In this document: piece after piece, positions 41,476-51,054 of the stretch
Layout: every line of letters begins with the position of its first letter
Position numbering within the stretch: position 1 is the stretch's first letter
Assembly (NCBI GenBank): GCA_030373325.1
Contig: JAUCZB010000001.1
Coordinates: forward strand, 186,001 to 250,000
DNA from: Cyanobium sp. CZS25K
GTDB taxonomy: Bacteria > Cyanobacteriota > Cyanobacteriia > PCC-6307 > Cyanobiaceae
Reading direction: 5' to 3'
Length of the DNA: 64,000 nucleotides
Translations under genes and position numbers: made by a program
Notes under the pieces: model-generated
The model's input: only the letters and a program-made list of their open reading frames with translations
The model's database searches: none
Told to the model about the DNA's origin: nothing

Positions 41476-42125
41476 CGATGTCGAGAAGGGAGCGGAAGGT
41501 TGGCGTCGTTCTGACCTTGCCCCCGGGGCCGCTGGCCCGCAACCGAACCGTGCTCTAACGCAATCGTCAGGCGTTCACTGTCCACACCTTCGACAGTGCC
41601 TGTCAGGCGCGTCAGGCTGATGCGTTCACGACGGCTCTGCAGACCATTGGCGGCCATGCCGCAGGCCCTACCCCTGGTCCTCCTCCCCGCTGTGCTGGCA
41701 GATGTCGCCCGCCTCATCTCTGGCGGCGGAACTGCCATTCCTGCCGCAGGGAGATGGTTCTGCCGGTGTGGCGCCTGCTGACGCTGCCGCACGATCTGCT
41801 GCTCGCGGCCGGCTGGTGTACAGCTTCCACCTGGGCCTGCTGCATCGCAGAAGCCTTCGGCCTAAAGCAGGAGCAGGGGCTGGAAGGCGGTGGTGGGGCG
41901 GTGCACGGCTCCTTTCAGGTTCTGGAGTTGCTCGTTCAGCTCGGTGCCCTGGCGGCGGGAGGCCTGGGCCCATGGCAGCTCATCGAAGAGGGTGTTCACC
42001 TGCTTGCGAGCCACCGGCACCAGAGGCAGCCGCTGCGCTGGTGAGCGAAAACGCGAGAGCTGGACCAGCAACACCAATTGCTCTGACAATCAGGCCAGCA
42101 TGGATGGCTTCAAACGTTGGATCGA
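41476..42125. other. Intergenic stretch with a possible 75-codon ORF
   Basis: These 650 bp between the CDF and HicB genes hold no recognisable gene. The best candidate is 41862-42089 on the minus strand: 75 codons from a TTG, with host-like codon use and a helical segment (ARKQVNTLFDELPWAQASRR). A plus-strand ORF, 41754-42044, overlaps it and cannot be ruled out. Another coding-looking minus-strand stretch starts at 41657 (MAANGLQSRRERISLTRL). Remnants of lost genes are likely. Confidence 0.35.
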
Positions 42126-42473
42126 TCAGACCTCCACGCGGCTCTCGGTGGCAGCCCTGAGGGCCTGCTCGGCCCACTTGTTGAGACTGAGACCCTGGTG
42201 GTGGGAGATCTTCAGGGCGGCCGCATGCAGGTTCGGGTCGATGCGCAACATCAGGTTGCCGCTGGCGGGTTTCTCCGGTTCGCCCCCCAGTTGTTCGCAG
42301 GCTGCGAGGTAGTCATCCACCACTTCATGGAAATGTCGCTCGAATTCCTTCACCCCTTCGGCGTGGAAGGTGATGATATCGTTAATGCCCTCCACCCGGC
42401 CCACGATGATGTGATCCTCTGGATCGAAAGTCATCGTGGCGGTGTAGCCGCTGTAGGTCATGGCGTTGGTCAT
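42126..42473 (-). CDS. HicB-family antitoxin, apparently without HicA
   Basis: A 115-residue protein from the ATG at 42473. The N-terminal ~65 residues have the HicB-like fold (GYTATMTFDPEDHIIVGRVE and ITFHAEGVKEFERHFHEVVD); the C-terminus is a ribbon-helix-helix DNA-binding part (LMLRIDPNLHAAALKIS). In HicAB modules the HicA toxin of ~60 residues is adjacent. Here the only upstream coupled frame is a 29-codon ORF at 42470-42559 that overlaps by ATGA and does not look like HicA. So this may be an orphan regulator or a decayed module. Confidence 0.85.
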   Translation of the reverse strand: MTNAMTYSGYTATMTFDPEDHIIVGRVEGINDIITFHAEGVKEFERHFHEVVDDYLAACEQLGGEPEKPASGNLMLRIDPNLHAAALKISHHQGLSLNKWAEQALRAATESRVEV

Positions 42474-42671
42474 GGGGTGAGTCCAATGGCTGGCAGAAAC
42501 TCGCGGGCGGCCTTGACGCGATAACGAAGGGCCTCCTTGGCTGGAGGCGGAGTCGTCACGACTCCTTGGCGGCCGGCAGGTCATCCCTGGTGAGGAAGAA
42601 GCGGTGTGTACGGCGAGGGTTGGATCGCCCAGGTGGACGCTGGGAGTCCTGCTGGTTCTGGAAACGGTCCA

Positions 42672-43046
42672 TCACGCTTTTTGTTGATCAGCCACCAGCA
42701 GCAGCCCCCCCATGATCGAGAGGTTCTTCAACAGCGCGATCCGCTCCTGGGGGTCAGACACATCGTTGTGGAAGAGCAACGTGGTGGGCACCAGGAACAG
42801 CAGCAGCAGGATCGCCCCGAGCCGCGCCCGGACGCCGCTGATCACCAGCACCGACCCCACCGCCATCAGGGCCACGGCCGCCGCCAGCAGCAGCGGCGCC
42901 AGCGGCAGGCCCCGGCCGGCGATCATGCCGGCCACCGCGCCGAATCCGGTCAGCTTGCCGATCACCGCGTGGAGGAACACCAGGCACAGCAGCACCCGGG
43001 CGATGCCATTGAGGAGGGAGGGGCGGGGCCCGGTGGAGGACGTCAT
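42672..43046 (-). CDS. DoxX-family membrane protein
   Basis: A 124-residue protein with four hydrophobic helices. The start with GIARVLLCLVFLHAVIGKLT and the end FHNDVSDPQERIALLKNLSI followed by MGGLLLVA match the DoxX/DUF417-like family of small inner-membrane proteins. The function is not established for this subgroup. It is divergent from the ABC ATPase gene. Confidence 0.85.
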   Translation of the reverse strand: MTSSTGPRPSLLNGIARVLLCLVFLHAVIGKLTGFGAVAGMIAGRGLPLAPLLLAAAVALMAVGSVLVISGVRARLGAILLLLFLVPTTLLFHNDVSDPQERIALLKNLSIMGGLLLVADQQKA

Positions 43047-43161
43047 CGCTTGCCTTGCGGATGGGGGAGAGTCTGCTGGGGCTCCCCCCGGCCTGACGAG
43101 CCAATGGACACCGGCCTGACCACTGGCAGTCTGGATCGATCCTTTGCGAACTCAGTTTTTC

Positions 43162-43932
43162 ATGGCCGCCGGTCCCGCCACCGCCGTGCTCGCGCTGCGG
43201 GGCATCCGCGTCAGCGGCCGCGACCGGCCACGGCTGGAGGGCGTCGACCTGAGCCTGGCCCCCGGCGAGCGGGTGGCGCTGCTGGGGGCCAGCGGTGCCG
43301 GCAAGAGCTCATTGATAGCGGTGGCCAACGGCCTGCTGGCACCGGCGGCGGGCACGGTGCTGTGGGAGGGGCAGGCCCCCGCCCGCTCCCGCCGCGGCCG
43401 GCGACGCCAGCAGGCCCGCATCGGCACCCTCTGGCAGGACCTGCGCCTGATCGAGGAGCTGACGGTGCAGCAGAACCTCAACGCCGCCCGCCTGGCCCGC
43501 TGGGGCTGGCCCCGGGCCCTGCTCAACCTGCTGCTGCCGCTGGACACCGCCGCCTGCGCGGCCGCCCTGCGGGCCATGGACCTGGATCCGGCCCTGCTGG
43601 AGCAGCCGGTGACGGCCCTCTCCGGCGGCCAGCGTCAGCGGGTGGCGATGGCCCGCCTGCTGCGCCAGGAGCCCACCCTGCTGCTGGCCGATGAACCCCT
43701 GGCCAGCCTCGATCCGCGCCTGGCCGGCGAGCTGCTCGCCCTGCTGCTGGCCCAGGCTGAGGCCCCCCGGGCCCTGCTGCTGAGCCTGCACCGGCCCGAC
43801 CTGCTGGACGGCTTCGATCGGGCCGTCGGCCTCAAGGATGGCCGGGTGGTGTTCGACGGGCCGGTGGCGCAGGTGAATCGCGCCCTGCTGGCGGACCTCT
43901 ACGACGGCACGCCGCAGGGCCCGTCGCCTTGA
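43162..43932 (+). CDS. PhnC-like ABC transporter ATP-binding protein
   Basis: About 256 residues from the ATG at 43162; an in-frame TTG at 43144 is the alternative. Walker A is GASGAGKSS, the signature is LSGGQRQRV, Walker B LLLADEP, and the switch histidine is in LSLHRP. Similarity is to phosphonate-type (PhnC) importers. The stop overlaps the permease start (TTGA). No binding protein is adjacent; the PhnD-like protein at 37725 is the natural partner, separated by 4.5 kb of unrelated genes. Confidence 0.9.
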   Translation: MAAGPATAVLALRGIRVSGRDRPRLEGVDLSLAPGERVALLGASGAGKSSLIAVANGLLAPAAGTVLWEGQAPARSRRGRRRQQARIGTLWQDLRLIEELTVQQNLNAARLARWGWPRALLNLLLPLDTAACAAALRAMDLDPALLEQPVTALSGGQRQRVAMARLLRQEPTLLLADEPLASLDPRLAGELLALLLAQAEAPRALLLSLHRPDLLDGFDRAVGLKDGRVVFDGPVAQVNRALLADLYDGTPQGPSP

Positions 43933-45476
43933 AACCGGCCGCGCCGCTGCTGATGCTGCTGCCGGCCCTGGTGCTGGTGCCGCTGGCCGTCCTGCTGCCT
44001 CCGCTGCTGCACGGGGGTGGCTGGGAGCTGATCGGCAACTTCGCGCTGGCGGCGGTGACGCCGTCGCTGGATCCGGTGGTGCTCGCTTCGCTGCTGGCGG
44101 GGCTGGCGGTGACGGCCGGCATGGCCCTGCTGGGCTGGGCCGGCAGCCTGGTGCTGGGCCTGGTGCTGGGCGTGGCCAGCTCCCGCACGGTGTGGCGCAC
44201 CCTGACGGGCAGCGGCGTGCCGGCGGAGCTGATCCGCCGGCTGCTGGCCATTCCCCGCTCGATCCACGAGCTGATCTGGGGCCTGCTGCTGCTGCAGCTG
44301 GTGGGTCTGCAGCCGGTGGTGGCGGTGCTGGCGATCGCCCTGCCCTTCGGTGCCCTGGTGGCGCGGGTGCTGTCCGACCTGCTGGATGCCCTGCCCACCG
44401 CCAACCTGGAGGCCCTGCGGGCGGCGGGCGCCCCGGCCCCGGCGGCCCTGCTCACGGCCCTGGGGCCGGCCCTGCTGCCGGGGGTGCTCAGCTACGGCGG
44501 CTACCGGCTGGAGTGCGCCCTGCGCAGCGCCACCCTGCTGGGCGTCTTCGGCCTCGGGGGCCTGGGCACCGACCTGAAGCTCACGCTCCAGTCGTTGGAG
44601 TTCCATGAACTCTGGAGCGGCCTGTGGCTGCTGCTGGCGGTGATGCTGGCCCTGGAGGCGATCGTGAGCCTGCTGCGCCGGCGCTGGCTGGTGCCTGGCC
44701 GTTTCGTGCTGGCCCGGCGAGGCGTGGGCGAACGCAGCCGGGAGATGCTGCTGACCCTGGCGGCCCTGGTGCCCCTCTGCCTCCTGGTGGGCCGCGGCCT
44801 GGGGGTGGATCCGGCGGCCCTGCTGAGCTGGCAGCCCCTGCCGGGGCTGGGCGAGGGCGACTGGGCCGCCACCTGGGCCCTGCCCTGGCCGCGGCTGGTG
44901 GGGGGTACCCTGCTGCTCACCGCCCTGGCGGCCAGCCTCGCGGTGGGCCTGGCGCCGCTGCTGCTGCTGCTGGTGGCGCCGCTGGCCTGGGCCCGGCAGG
45001 GGCTGCGGCTGCTGTGGGCCCTGGGGCGCCTGTGGCCGCCGCCGTTGAGCGCCCTGCTGCTGCTGTTCGTGCTGCAGCCGGGGGTGATCACCGCCGCCCT
45101 GGCCATGGGCTTCCACAACCTGGGCGTGCTGGGCCGGCTGCTGCTGGAGAGCGCCGAAGCCACCGATCCGGCCGCCCAGGAGGCCCTGGCCTGCGGCGGC
45201 AGCGGCCCGCGGCTGGCCCTGCTCTACGGCCGTTTCAGTGGGCTGGCCCGGCCCTACCTGGCCTACGGGGCCTACCGGGCCGACGTGATCCTGCGGGAAT
45301 CGGTGGTGGTGGGCCTGGCGGGTGCCACCGGCCTGGGCAGCCAGCTGCTGGAAAGCCTGAGCTCCTTCGCCTGGGACCAGTTGCTGGCGCTGGTGGCGGT
45401 CTATGCCCTGCTGACCCTGGTGGGGGAGGACCTCAGCGACCGGGCCCGGAGGCAGCTCCTGGCGGAAAGACGTTGA
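43929..45476 (+). CDS. PhnE-like ABC permease with two fused membrane domains
   Basis: A 515-residue inner-membrane protein with ~11-12 helices in two halves; each half carries a permease EAA-type loop: LPTANLEALRAAGAPAPAAL near residue 157 and ATDPAAQEALACGGSGPRLA near residue 412. Two PhnE-type domains in one chain would allow a permease without dimerisation. It starts at a TTG inside the ATPase stop. With the ATPase it forms the membrane part of an oxyanion importer, probably for selenate given the selenium genes nearby; phosphonate is the alternative. Confidence 0.85.
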   Translation: MKPAAPLLMLLPALVLVPLAVLLPPLLHGGGWELIGNFALAAVTPSLDPVVLASLLAGLAVTAGMALLGWAGSLVLGLVLGVASSRTVWRTLTGSGVPAELIRRLLAIPRSIHELIWGLLLLQLVGLQPVVAVLAIALPFGALVARVLSDLLDALPTANLEALRAAGAPAPAALLTALGPALLPGVLSYGGYRLECALRSATLLGVFGLGGLGTDLKLTLQSLEFHELWSGLWLLLAVMLALEAIVSLLRRRWLVPGRFVLARRGVGERSREMLLTLAALVPLCLLVGRGLGVDPAALLSWQPLPGLGEGDWAATWALPWPRLVGGTLLLTALAASLAVGLAPLLLLLVAPLAWARQGLRLLWALGRLWPPPLSALLLLFVLQPGVITAALAMGFHNLGVLGRLLLESAEATDPAAQEALACGGSGPRLALLYGRFSGLARPYLAYGAYRADVILRESVVVGLAGATGLGSQLLESLSSFAWDQLLALVAVYALLTLVGEDLSDRARRQLLAERR

Positions 45477-45596
45477 GTAAGGCGCTGGCGTGCTGGGGAT
45501 CGAATGCTGGAGCGGCAGGTGACGTGGACCCCGGAAACCGCGCCACGGTGAACGAGAGTCCTCAACCGCTACAGGGCCCTCATGGGCTCCTGCGTG

Positions 45597-46790
45597 TCAG
45601 GCCGGAGCCGGCTGGGGGAAGTGCGTGGAGGCGGCAGGTGGTTTCGATTCATTGCGGAGCCAGAGCTGTTCCTGTTCCTGATCAATCGCCGTGCGATAGG
45701 CGCTGATGAAGTGATTGGGCCCGATATCCCCGGAGGCCATCGTGAAGCCCCATGGCTCACCGAGATGCACATAAACGACATCTCCCGTTTTGGTCGGCGG
45801 CAGGCTCGGGACAAGGTCGGCCAGGTTCACGATCCGGTAACTGTTCGGCAGCAGCCGGCTGAACGCTTCAGCGAAGGCAGGGTTGCCCAGCCTTGGGCCG
45901 GCATAGGTATACAGCCTCAGGTTGAGGCGGAACGATGGGATCTTCTGGGCGATATCCAGAGCGGCGAGGCTCGCCAGGGGGGAACCCAGGCTGTGTCCAG
46001 CGACAAACAGCGGTATGGCTGGGTCGAGGGTCCGGGCGGCTTTGATCACGGCTCCCGAGAGATGGCTGTAGATGGTGGAGAACCCCTGGTGGATGGAACC
46101 GGTGAAATCCAGTCCCGGGACATCCTTGGCCTCCACCTGCCTGGCTTTCAGGGTCTGGAACCATTCATACCCCCGTTGCGTTCCCCGCAGGACCAGCACG
46201 TGATGGCTGGGGCTGGTGAGCACATATCCCCAGTACACCGGATAACTCCATCGAATCACCATGGACTGTCCAGCAAAATCGTCAATCAGACGCCTGAGTC
46301 GATGGCTCTGTGCCAGAAGCGGATCCTGCTGACCTATTCGGTCGAGATCAATCCGCTGCGCAGCATTGACGGTTTCCGGCCCCATGATGGATGCCACCTG
46401 GGTATAACCCAGAAAGTGATCGCCATAGGAAGGCAGCCCACGGATGGACCCATCGAAAGCGGAATCGAATTTCCCGGTCAGGTACTGTTCCGTGGCCAGC
46501 CGGCTGCCCTGGATCAACACTTTCGACATGGATCGGCTGTAGGGCTGGTTAGGAGGGTCAAGCTTCAGCTCAGTAAGAATCCTTTCCACCTCTGCTGTCG
46601 CTTCCCGATCACCTTCGATCGCATTCGACACGGCCCGGCTTACCACGTCAGGGTTGTTGAGCAGGTGGTTCGTCAGATCGGCCTGCCCAAGCTGGAGGGA
46701 TCGACGACGCAGGAACTCCCTGCCCCCCGAGGCCAGCGCTGTGAGGCCCAGGGCTGCCAGGAGCAAGCGCCGTCGGCTCCATTCAGCCAT
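45597..46790 (-). CDS. Lipase class 3-type secreted hydrolase
   Basis: About 397 residues from the ATG at 46790. The N-terminus (AEWSRRRLLLAALGLTAL) looks like a twin-arginine signal. The nucleophile elbow is GHSLG (S267), an aspartate follows in NLADLVPSLP and a late histidine is in GPNHFISAY, giving the alpha/beta-hydrolase triad of class 3 lipases. It should be exported folded and act on acylglycerols or other lipids. Its start overlaps the stop of the membrane protein upstream by 8 nt, so the two form an operon. Confidence 0.85.
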   Translation of the reverse strand: MAEWSRRRLLLAALGLTALASGGREFLRRRSLQLGQADLTNHLLNNPDVVSRAVSNAIEGDREATAEVERILTELKLDPPNQPYSRSMSKVLIQGSRLATEQYLTGKFDSAFDGSIRGLPSYGDHFLGYTQVASIMGPETVNAAQRIDLDRIGQQDPLLAQSHRLRRLIDDFAGQSMVIRWSYPVYWGYVLTSPSHHVLVLRGTQRGYEWFQTLKARQVEAKDVPGLDFTGSIHQGFSTIYSHLSGAVIKAARTLDPAIPLFVAGHSLGSPLASLAALDIAQKIPSFRLNLRLYTYAGPRLGNPAFAEAFSRLLPNSYRIVNLADLVPSLPPTKTGDVVYVHLGEPWGFTMASGDIGPNHFISAYRTAIDQEQEQLWLRNESKPPAASTHFPQPAPA

Positions 46791-47241
46791 GGATCTGCCC
46801 ACTCCCCTGCCGGTCGTAGCGACGAAGAAATCCATTCAGAAAGAATTGGTTTGCCCCGGCACCAAGCGCCCAAGCGCCGCTCATCAGCGCAGCGGCAATG
46901 GCATAGTGATCCACCATGGGAATCAAGGCACCGATAAACGTGAGGGTCGTCCAGGCGAGGATCGCCATGGAACAGGCACCCAGCAGACTGAGAAACCAGC
47001 CGCCGATCGCGATCGGATTGGATGCAAAGGAGAATTTCCAGTTCTGGCCAATATCCCACACCATCTTGAGCATCAGAGCTGCGGCTATCATCAGAACCGG
47101 CGTGAGATAAGGCGAGAACATTCCCACGATCGCAAGACCGATTGCGTAATCCACCATCATGGCCTGGGCACACCGATAGCGTCGTTCCAGACCCGCAACG
47201 TCCCCTGCGCCGACTTCGGAATCTTGTGAAGCAGCGGGCAT
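46783..47241 (-). CDS. Four-helix membrane protein of unknown function, operon partner of a lipase
   Basis: About 152 residues from the Met at 47241 (MPAASQDSEVGAG); an upstream ATG at 47451 would add 70 less convincing residues. Four hydrophobic helices are visible (AIGLAIVGMFSPYLTPVLMI and following). I do not recognise the family. The stop overlaps the lipase start by 8 nt. It may help to anchor or localise the lipase, but this is inference. Codon use is less GC-biased than the neighbours. Confidence 0.6.
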   Translation of the reverse strand: MPAASQDSEVGAGDVAGLERRYRCAQAMMVDYAIGLAIVGMFSPYLTPVLMIAAALMLKMVWDIGQNWKFSFASNPIAIGGWFLSLLGACSMAILAWTTLTFIGALIPMVDHYAIAAALMSGAWALGAGANQFFLNGFLRRYDRQGSGQIHG

Positions 47242-47491
47242 GGAAAGGATCTGGGGCCCGATCAGTCTGGCCCTATGGAAGTTCTGCAACTCTATCGCGA
47301 ACTCCTGATTGGTGATCACAAAACAAAGCGCGAGGGGGACTCCTCGCCAGGTGACACCAAAACCCTGACCCAGGCACCCATTGGCAGGGTCGGCTTCGTC
47401 TTGCTGAGTTCGCCTGGCAGCCTTGGCCCATCGACGGAACACCCATGACACGCTGCGATAGAGCCGGCGAAGGCTTCATGGCGTTCCACGC

Positions 47492-47819
47492 TCACGGGGT
47501 GGGCCGACTGGGCGACAGGGCATCCATGACATCAGGCTGGAGAATACTGCGACCACTGGAAGATTCATCGCGAACATCACTGAAGGCATCCAGGACTAGG
47601 CAGAGTGCCCAGAAACGTCCGTTGGCGAAGCATTCGTCTGGTAACAGCCGCTCAGGTTCCCGATCATGGAGATCGACCAGGGCTTGAGAGCCCACGTCCA
47701 CCCGAAACCTGCCTTCGACCCCGAGGCTCCACGACGAGATCTTTCCAGAACTGATCCCCGGACAAGGAAGCGAACGGGTTGCCGGCTTCCAAGGGAGACT
47801 TCATCCCGATGTTACGCAT
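47492..47819 (-). pseudogene. Possible frameshifted gene remnant
   Basis: In the 667-bp gap between the membrane-protein and deaminase genes, one minus frame from an ATG at 47819 reads MRNIGMKSPLEAGNPFASL and then appears to shift near 47730 to a second frame reading FRVDVGSQALVDLHDREPER to a stop at 47492. The two parts together make a coherent ~105-residue protein with coding-like codons. No homolog is recognised. The remaining intergenic DNA (47242-47491 and 47820-47908) shows nothing clear. Confidence 0.3.
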
Positions 47820-47908
47820 CTGCTGGCCGAAGGATCGGCACGATTCCCTCGTCGATTCCGCTGCAGGAACAGGCGGGTTTGAGCAGCGATGGCCGGTGGC
47901 CCGACGCC

Positions 47909-48400
47909 TCAGTACCGGACGCGATCCGGCCTCGCCTGATAGGCCTTCCACACCACCAGAGACTCCTCGCGCAGCCGCCGGTTGAGGCGGATGGAACGCT
48001 GCTCCTTCGGCAGGGCCAGTTGCTGGTAGATGGGGCGATCGTCGAAATCGCCGTACTCGAAGGCATCCTCCACGCCGGCGGCGTAGTACACCTCCTCGAT
48101 GCCAGCCCAGTAACAGGCGGCCAGACACATCGGGCAGGGCTCCGCGGAGGTGTAGAGGATGCAGCCGGGCAGCTTGAAACTTTGCAGGGTGAGGCACGCC
48201 AGCCGGATCGCCTCCATCTCTCCATGCCAGGTGGGATCGTGACTCGCCACCACCCGGTTCATGCCTTCGGCGATCACGTTGCCGTCCTTCACGATTAGGG
48301 CACCGAAGGGCCCCCCTGTGCCGAACTCGAGCGCCGCCCTGCGGGAGAGTTCGATGGCCCGGCGGAGGAACCCGTCATGATCCGACCTCGCCGAAGCCAT
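47909..48400 (-). CDS. Nucleoside/guanine deaminase (CDA superfamily)
   Basis: A 163-residue zinc deaminase. The zinc ligands and catalytic Glu are H59 and E61 (TWHGEMEAIR) with C89 and C92 (PCPMCLAACYW). The start FLRRAIELSRRAAL and the C-terminal FEYGDFDDRPIYQQL are typical of the guanine-deaminase-like branch rather than the tRNA deaminase TadA. It probably deaminates guanine or a related base, feeding purine nitrogen into metabolism. Confidence 0.88.
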   Translation of the reverse strand: MASARSDHDGFLRRAIELSRRAALEFGTGGPFGALIVKDGNVIAEGMNRVVASHDPTWHGEMEAIRLACLTLQSFKLPGCILYTSAEPCPMCLAACYWAGIEEVYYAAGVEDAFEYGDFDDRPIYQQLALPKEQRSIRLNRRLREESLVVWKAYQARPDRVRY

Positions 48401-48499
48401 GACTCCTGCCTCTTTCGACGCAGCCGAAGCCGGTGCTCGTTCTGGTTGAGAGTAAGTCCGCAGGGGTTGGGAATCGATCCCCGCCGGCCGCCACGCTGA

Positions 48500-50251
48500 T
48501 CAGCGCTGGGACGCGAGCTCCAGGCCATCGGCCAGGGGGATCGCCTCCCGCTGGAAGCGGGCCACCAGCCGCCTGCTCAGCTCGCGGGAGCAGGCCCACT
48601 GCTCGCCGGCCACGGTGGTCAGCAGGATGCTCACCGTGATGCCGAGCGGACCGGTGGCACTGACCCCCCGCAGCAGGGGCGGCGCCAGCAGGCGGGAGCT
48701 CCAGCCGGCGTCGGCCTGGAAGGCGTTGAGCTCCCTGGCCACCACCGCCAGCGCCCGGTCGATGTCGTGGCAACGGTGGGAGACCACCAGATTCACGAGG
48801 ATGCCGGAGCGCACCTTGGTGTGGTTCACCACCCGGTCGAAGGCGCTGTTCTGAACCACCGCCACCCGCTGATCCAGGCAGCGCAGCTGGGTGCTCAGCA
48901 CCCCCACATCCACCACGTCCCCCTCGAGGCCGCCGATCTCCACCCAGTCGCCGATGGCGTAGCGGTCTTCCAGCAGCACGGCCATACCGGCAGCGAAATC
49001 CCGCAGCAGGCCCTGGAACACCAGCGCCAGACCGCCGAGCAGGGCACCACCGGCCACCAGGACGGAGGAGGAGCTGGAGCGCACGCTGGGGATGTCGACC
49101 AGGATCCAGGCCACCGCCAGCAGCAGGGAGGCGAGATCGATGAGGCGATGGCTCACCCGCACCAGGCTGCGGCGCCGCTGGTCCCGCCGCGCTTGCTCCT
49201 CGGCAGGCACCCGGACGCTGTCGGCCCACTGATGGAGCAGGAAGGTGGTGAGACTGCGTCCGGCCAGGGCGATGAGACCCATGGCCATCAGCTTGAGCGC
49301 CGCGAGGATCGGCTGAAGGATCAGCTCCAGGCCCAGAGGCACTTCCCCGGGCACCGCCATCACCCCCAGGGCGATCATCACCATCAGCTGGAGCAGCACC
49401 AGCAGCAGCAGCACCAGTCCGAGGAACCGATGCAGCTGGCTACGGGTTTCCAGGCGTCGGCCCACCCCCTCCCGCCGGGCCACCAGCCATGCTTCCCGGT
49501 GGCGTCGGTTGCGGCGCCACAGCAGAAAGCTGGCGCCGGTGGTGATCAGCAGCACCAGCTCCAGGCCGAGGATGATCCGCCAGCGGCGATGGAGCGCAGC
49601 CGGCTGACTCACCTGGCGGGCATGGCGCAGGCGGCTCTGCAGGCGTTCCTGCCAGCGCCCCGCCAGATCCCAGGCGCTGGTGCCGTTGAGGGCGGCGTCG
49701 GCATAGGTCACCGTCAGCAGAGGGATCGGTTCACCCCGCTCCGGCAGGATCGCCTCCAGCACCACGTCGCCGGCGGCCAGCTGACGGCGCTGCACCACCA
49801 GCCCGTCGGGGGCGCCCCGCGAGAGCGCCGTGATGGAAGGTGCACAGGCCCTTTCCCTGCCGCCCAGCACCTGCAGCAGGATCCACTCGGCGATCCACTC
49901 GCTCTCGCTGCAGGGCGAGATCGGGGCGTAGAGGCGACGCAGGTTGCCCTCGATCACCTCGGCGCGGCGCTGGGCATCCGGAGCATTGCCCTGGGGACCC
50001 ACCACCGGGGCGGCCACGGTGATGGCCGGAATGCCCAGGATCCGCACCTTGGCCAGCTCGAAGCTGCCCAGCGTCAGAGGGGCGGTGGGCTGATCGGCAG
50101 GCGACCGCGACGACCCGGTGCCGGTGCCTGCGGCGGAACCGGCGGGAGCCGCCGCCACCGCCGGGGCCCCAGCCAGGGCGACGGCCACCGCCAGCAGCAG
50201 CGCCCACACCCTCGCCGGCCAGGTTCTCCGCCGCAGGGGGAGCCCCTGCAT
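48500..50251 (-). CDS. MscS-family mechanosensitive channel with periplasmic extension
   Basis: A 583-residue protein with a signal peptide, a ~200-residue periplasmic region, several transmembrane helices and the MscS core. The pore-lining helix [21 protein letters not shown] and the following beta domain ([20 protein letters not shown]) are clear. Such channels open on membrane tension after osmotic down-shock. The ATG overlaps the moaB stop by one base (TGATG), so the pair is co-transcribed, although no functional link is apparent. Confidence 0.9.
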   Translation of the reverse strand: MQGLPLRRRTWPARVWALLLAVAVALAGAPAVAAAPAGSAAGTGTGSSRSPADQPTAPLTLGSFELAKVRILGIPAITVAAPVVGPQGNAPDAQRRAEVIEGNLRRLYAPISPCSESEWIAEWILLQVLGGRERACAPSITALSRGAPDGLVVQRRQLAAGDVVLEAILPERGEPIPLLTVTYADAALNGTSAWDLAGRWQERLQSRLRHARQVSQPAALHRRWRIILGLELVLLITTGASFLLWRRNRRHREAWLVARREGVGRRLETRSQLHRFLGLVLLLLVLLQLMVMIALGVMAVPGEVPLGLELILQPILAALKLMAMGLIALAGRSLTTFLLHQWADSVRVPAEEQARRDQRRRSLVRVSHRLIDLASLLLAVAWILVDIPSVRSSSSSVLVAGGALLGGLALVFQGLLRDFAAGMAVLLEDRYAIGDWVEIGGLEGDVVDVGVLSTQLRCLDQRVAVVQNSAFDRVVNHTKVRSGILVNLVVSHRCHDIDRALAVVARELNAFQADAGWSSRLLAPPLLRGVSATGPLGITVSILLTTVAGEQWACSRELSRRLVARFQREAIPLADGLELASQR

Positions 50252-50751
50252 CAGCGCTCCAGGAGCCGCGGCAGCAGCTGCACCAGGTTGCAGGGACGGG
50301 TGGTGGTGTCCAGCTGGGCGCGGATCAGCCGGTCCCAGGCGGTGCAGACCGCATCGAGGGAGCCCGGCAGCACGAACACCACCGTGCCGTTGGCCACCCC
50401 GGCCAGGGCACGGCTCTGCAGGGTGCTGGTGCCGATCGTCTCAAAAGACAGCACCCGGAACAGCTCACCGAAGCCCTCGATCGTCTTGTCGAGCAGGGGC
50501 GCCACCGCCTCGGGGGTGCCGTCGCGGCCGGTGAGGCCGGTGCCGCCGGAGCTGATCACCACCTGCACGGTGGGATCGGCGATCCAGCGGCTCAGTTCGG
50601 CCCGGATGCGGTACCGGTCGTCGGGCACCAGGGTGCGCTCCGCCAGCCGGTGGCCGGCTGCCTCCAGCCGCTGCTGCAGGGCGTCGCCCGAGGCGTCGTC
50701 GGCGAGGCTGCGGGTGTCGGAGACCGTGAGCAGGGCGATGGAGAGGCTCAC
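50251..50751 (-). CDS. moaB: MogA/MoaB-family molybdenum cofactor protein
   Basis: A 166-residue protein from a GTG at 50751 ([15 protein letters not shown]). Molybdopterin-binding features are [19 protein letters not shown] and [11 protein letters not shown], matching MoaB/Mog proteins that adenylylate molybdopterin. It is the third molybdenum-cofactor gene in the window, far from mobA and moaA. It sits upstream of, and overlaps, the mechanosensitive channel gene. Confidence 0.9.
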   Translation of the reverse strand: MSLSIALLTVSDTRSLADDASGDALQQRLEAAGHRLAERTLVPDDRYRIRAELSRWIADPTVQVVISSGGTGLTGRDGTPEAVAPLLDKTIEGFGELFRVLSFETIGTSTLQSRALAGVANGTVVFVLPGSLDAVCTAWDRLIRAQLDTTTRPCNLVQLLPRLLER

Positions 50752-50844
50752 GGAATCTGGGGCTCGGCTGGCCCTGACGCTAGGGCGGGGAACGCCTCTG
50801 TCACACTGTGCGTCGAGGCTGCAGGCCGGGCGGAGACGCTGACG

Positions 50845-51039
50845 ATGACCTGGAACCGGCTGGGGCGTGGGCTGCTGCTCGGCCTGGTGGGCTTCGTTCT
50901 CAGCACCGGCATCAGCTACGTGCTGGTCTTGCAGCTCTACACCCGCCATGACCGTGAGCTGGCCGCGGCGATGACCAGCTTCTTCTTCTTCGGACCGATC
51001 GGAGCGCTCCTCGCTCTGGTGATGGGGCTGCTGGTGTGA
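50845..51039 (+). CDS. Small two-helix membrane protein, conserved-hypothetical type
   Basis: A 64-residue protein from the ATG at 50845 with two hydrophobic helices (GLLLGLVGFVLSTGISYVLV and FFFFGPIGALLALVMGLLV) joined by a charged loop, RHDRELAA. Proteins of this kind are common in cyanobacteria and lack an assigned function. It is divergent from moaB and convergent with the methyltransferase gene. Confidence 0.65.
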   Translation: MTWNRLGRGLLLGLVGFVLSTGISYVLVLQLYTRHDRELAAAMTSFFFFGPIGALLALVMGLLV

Positions 51040-51054
51040 AGCGGCGACCTGCGC

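Noticed and set aside
41754-42044. Plus-strand 96-codon ORF in the CDF-HicB gap
   Set aside because: It overlaps a minus-strand candidate with better codon use; neither has a recognisable family, so no gene is called.
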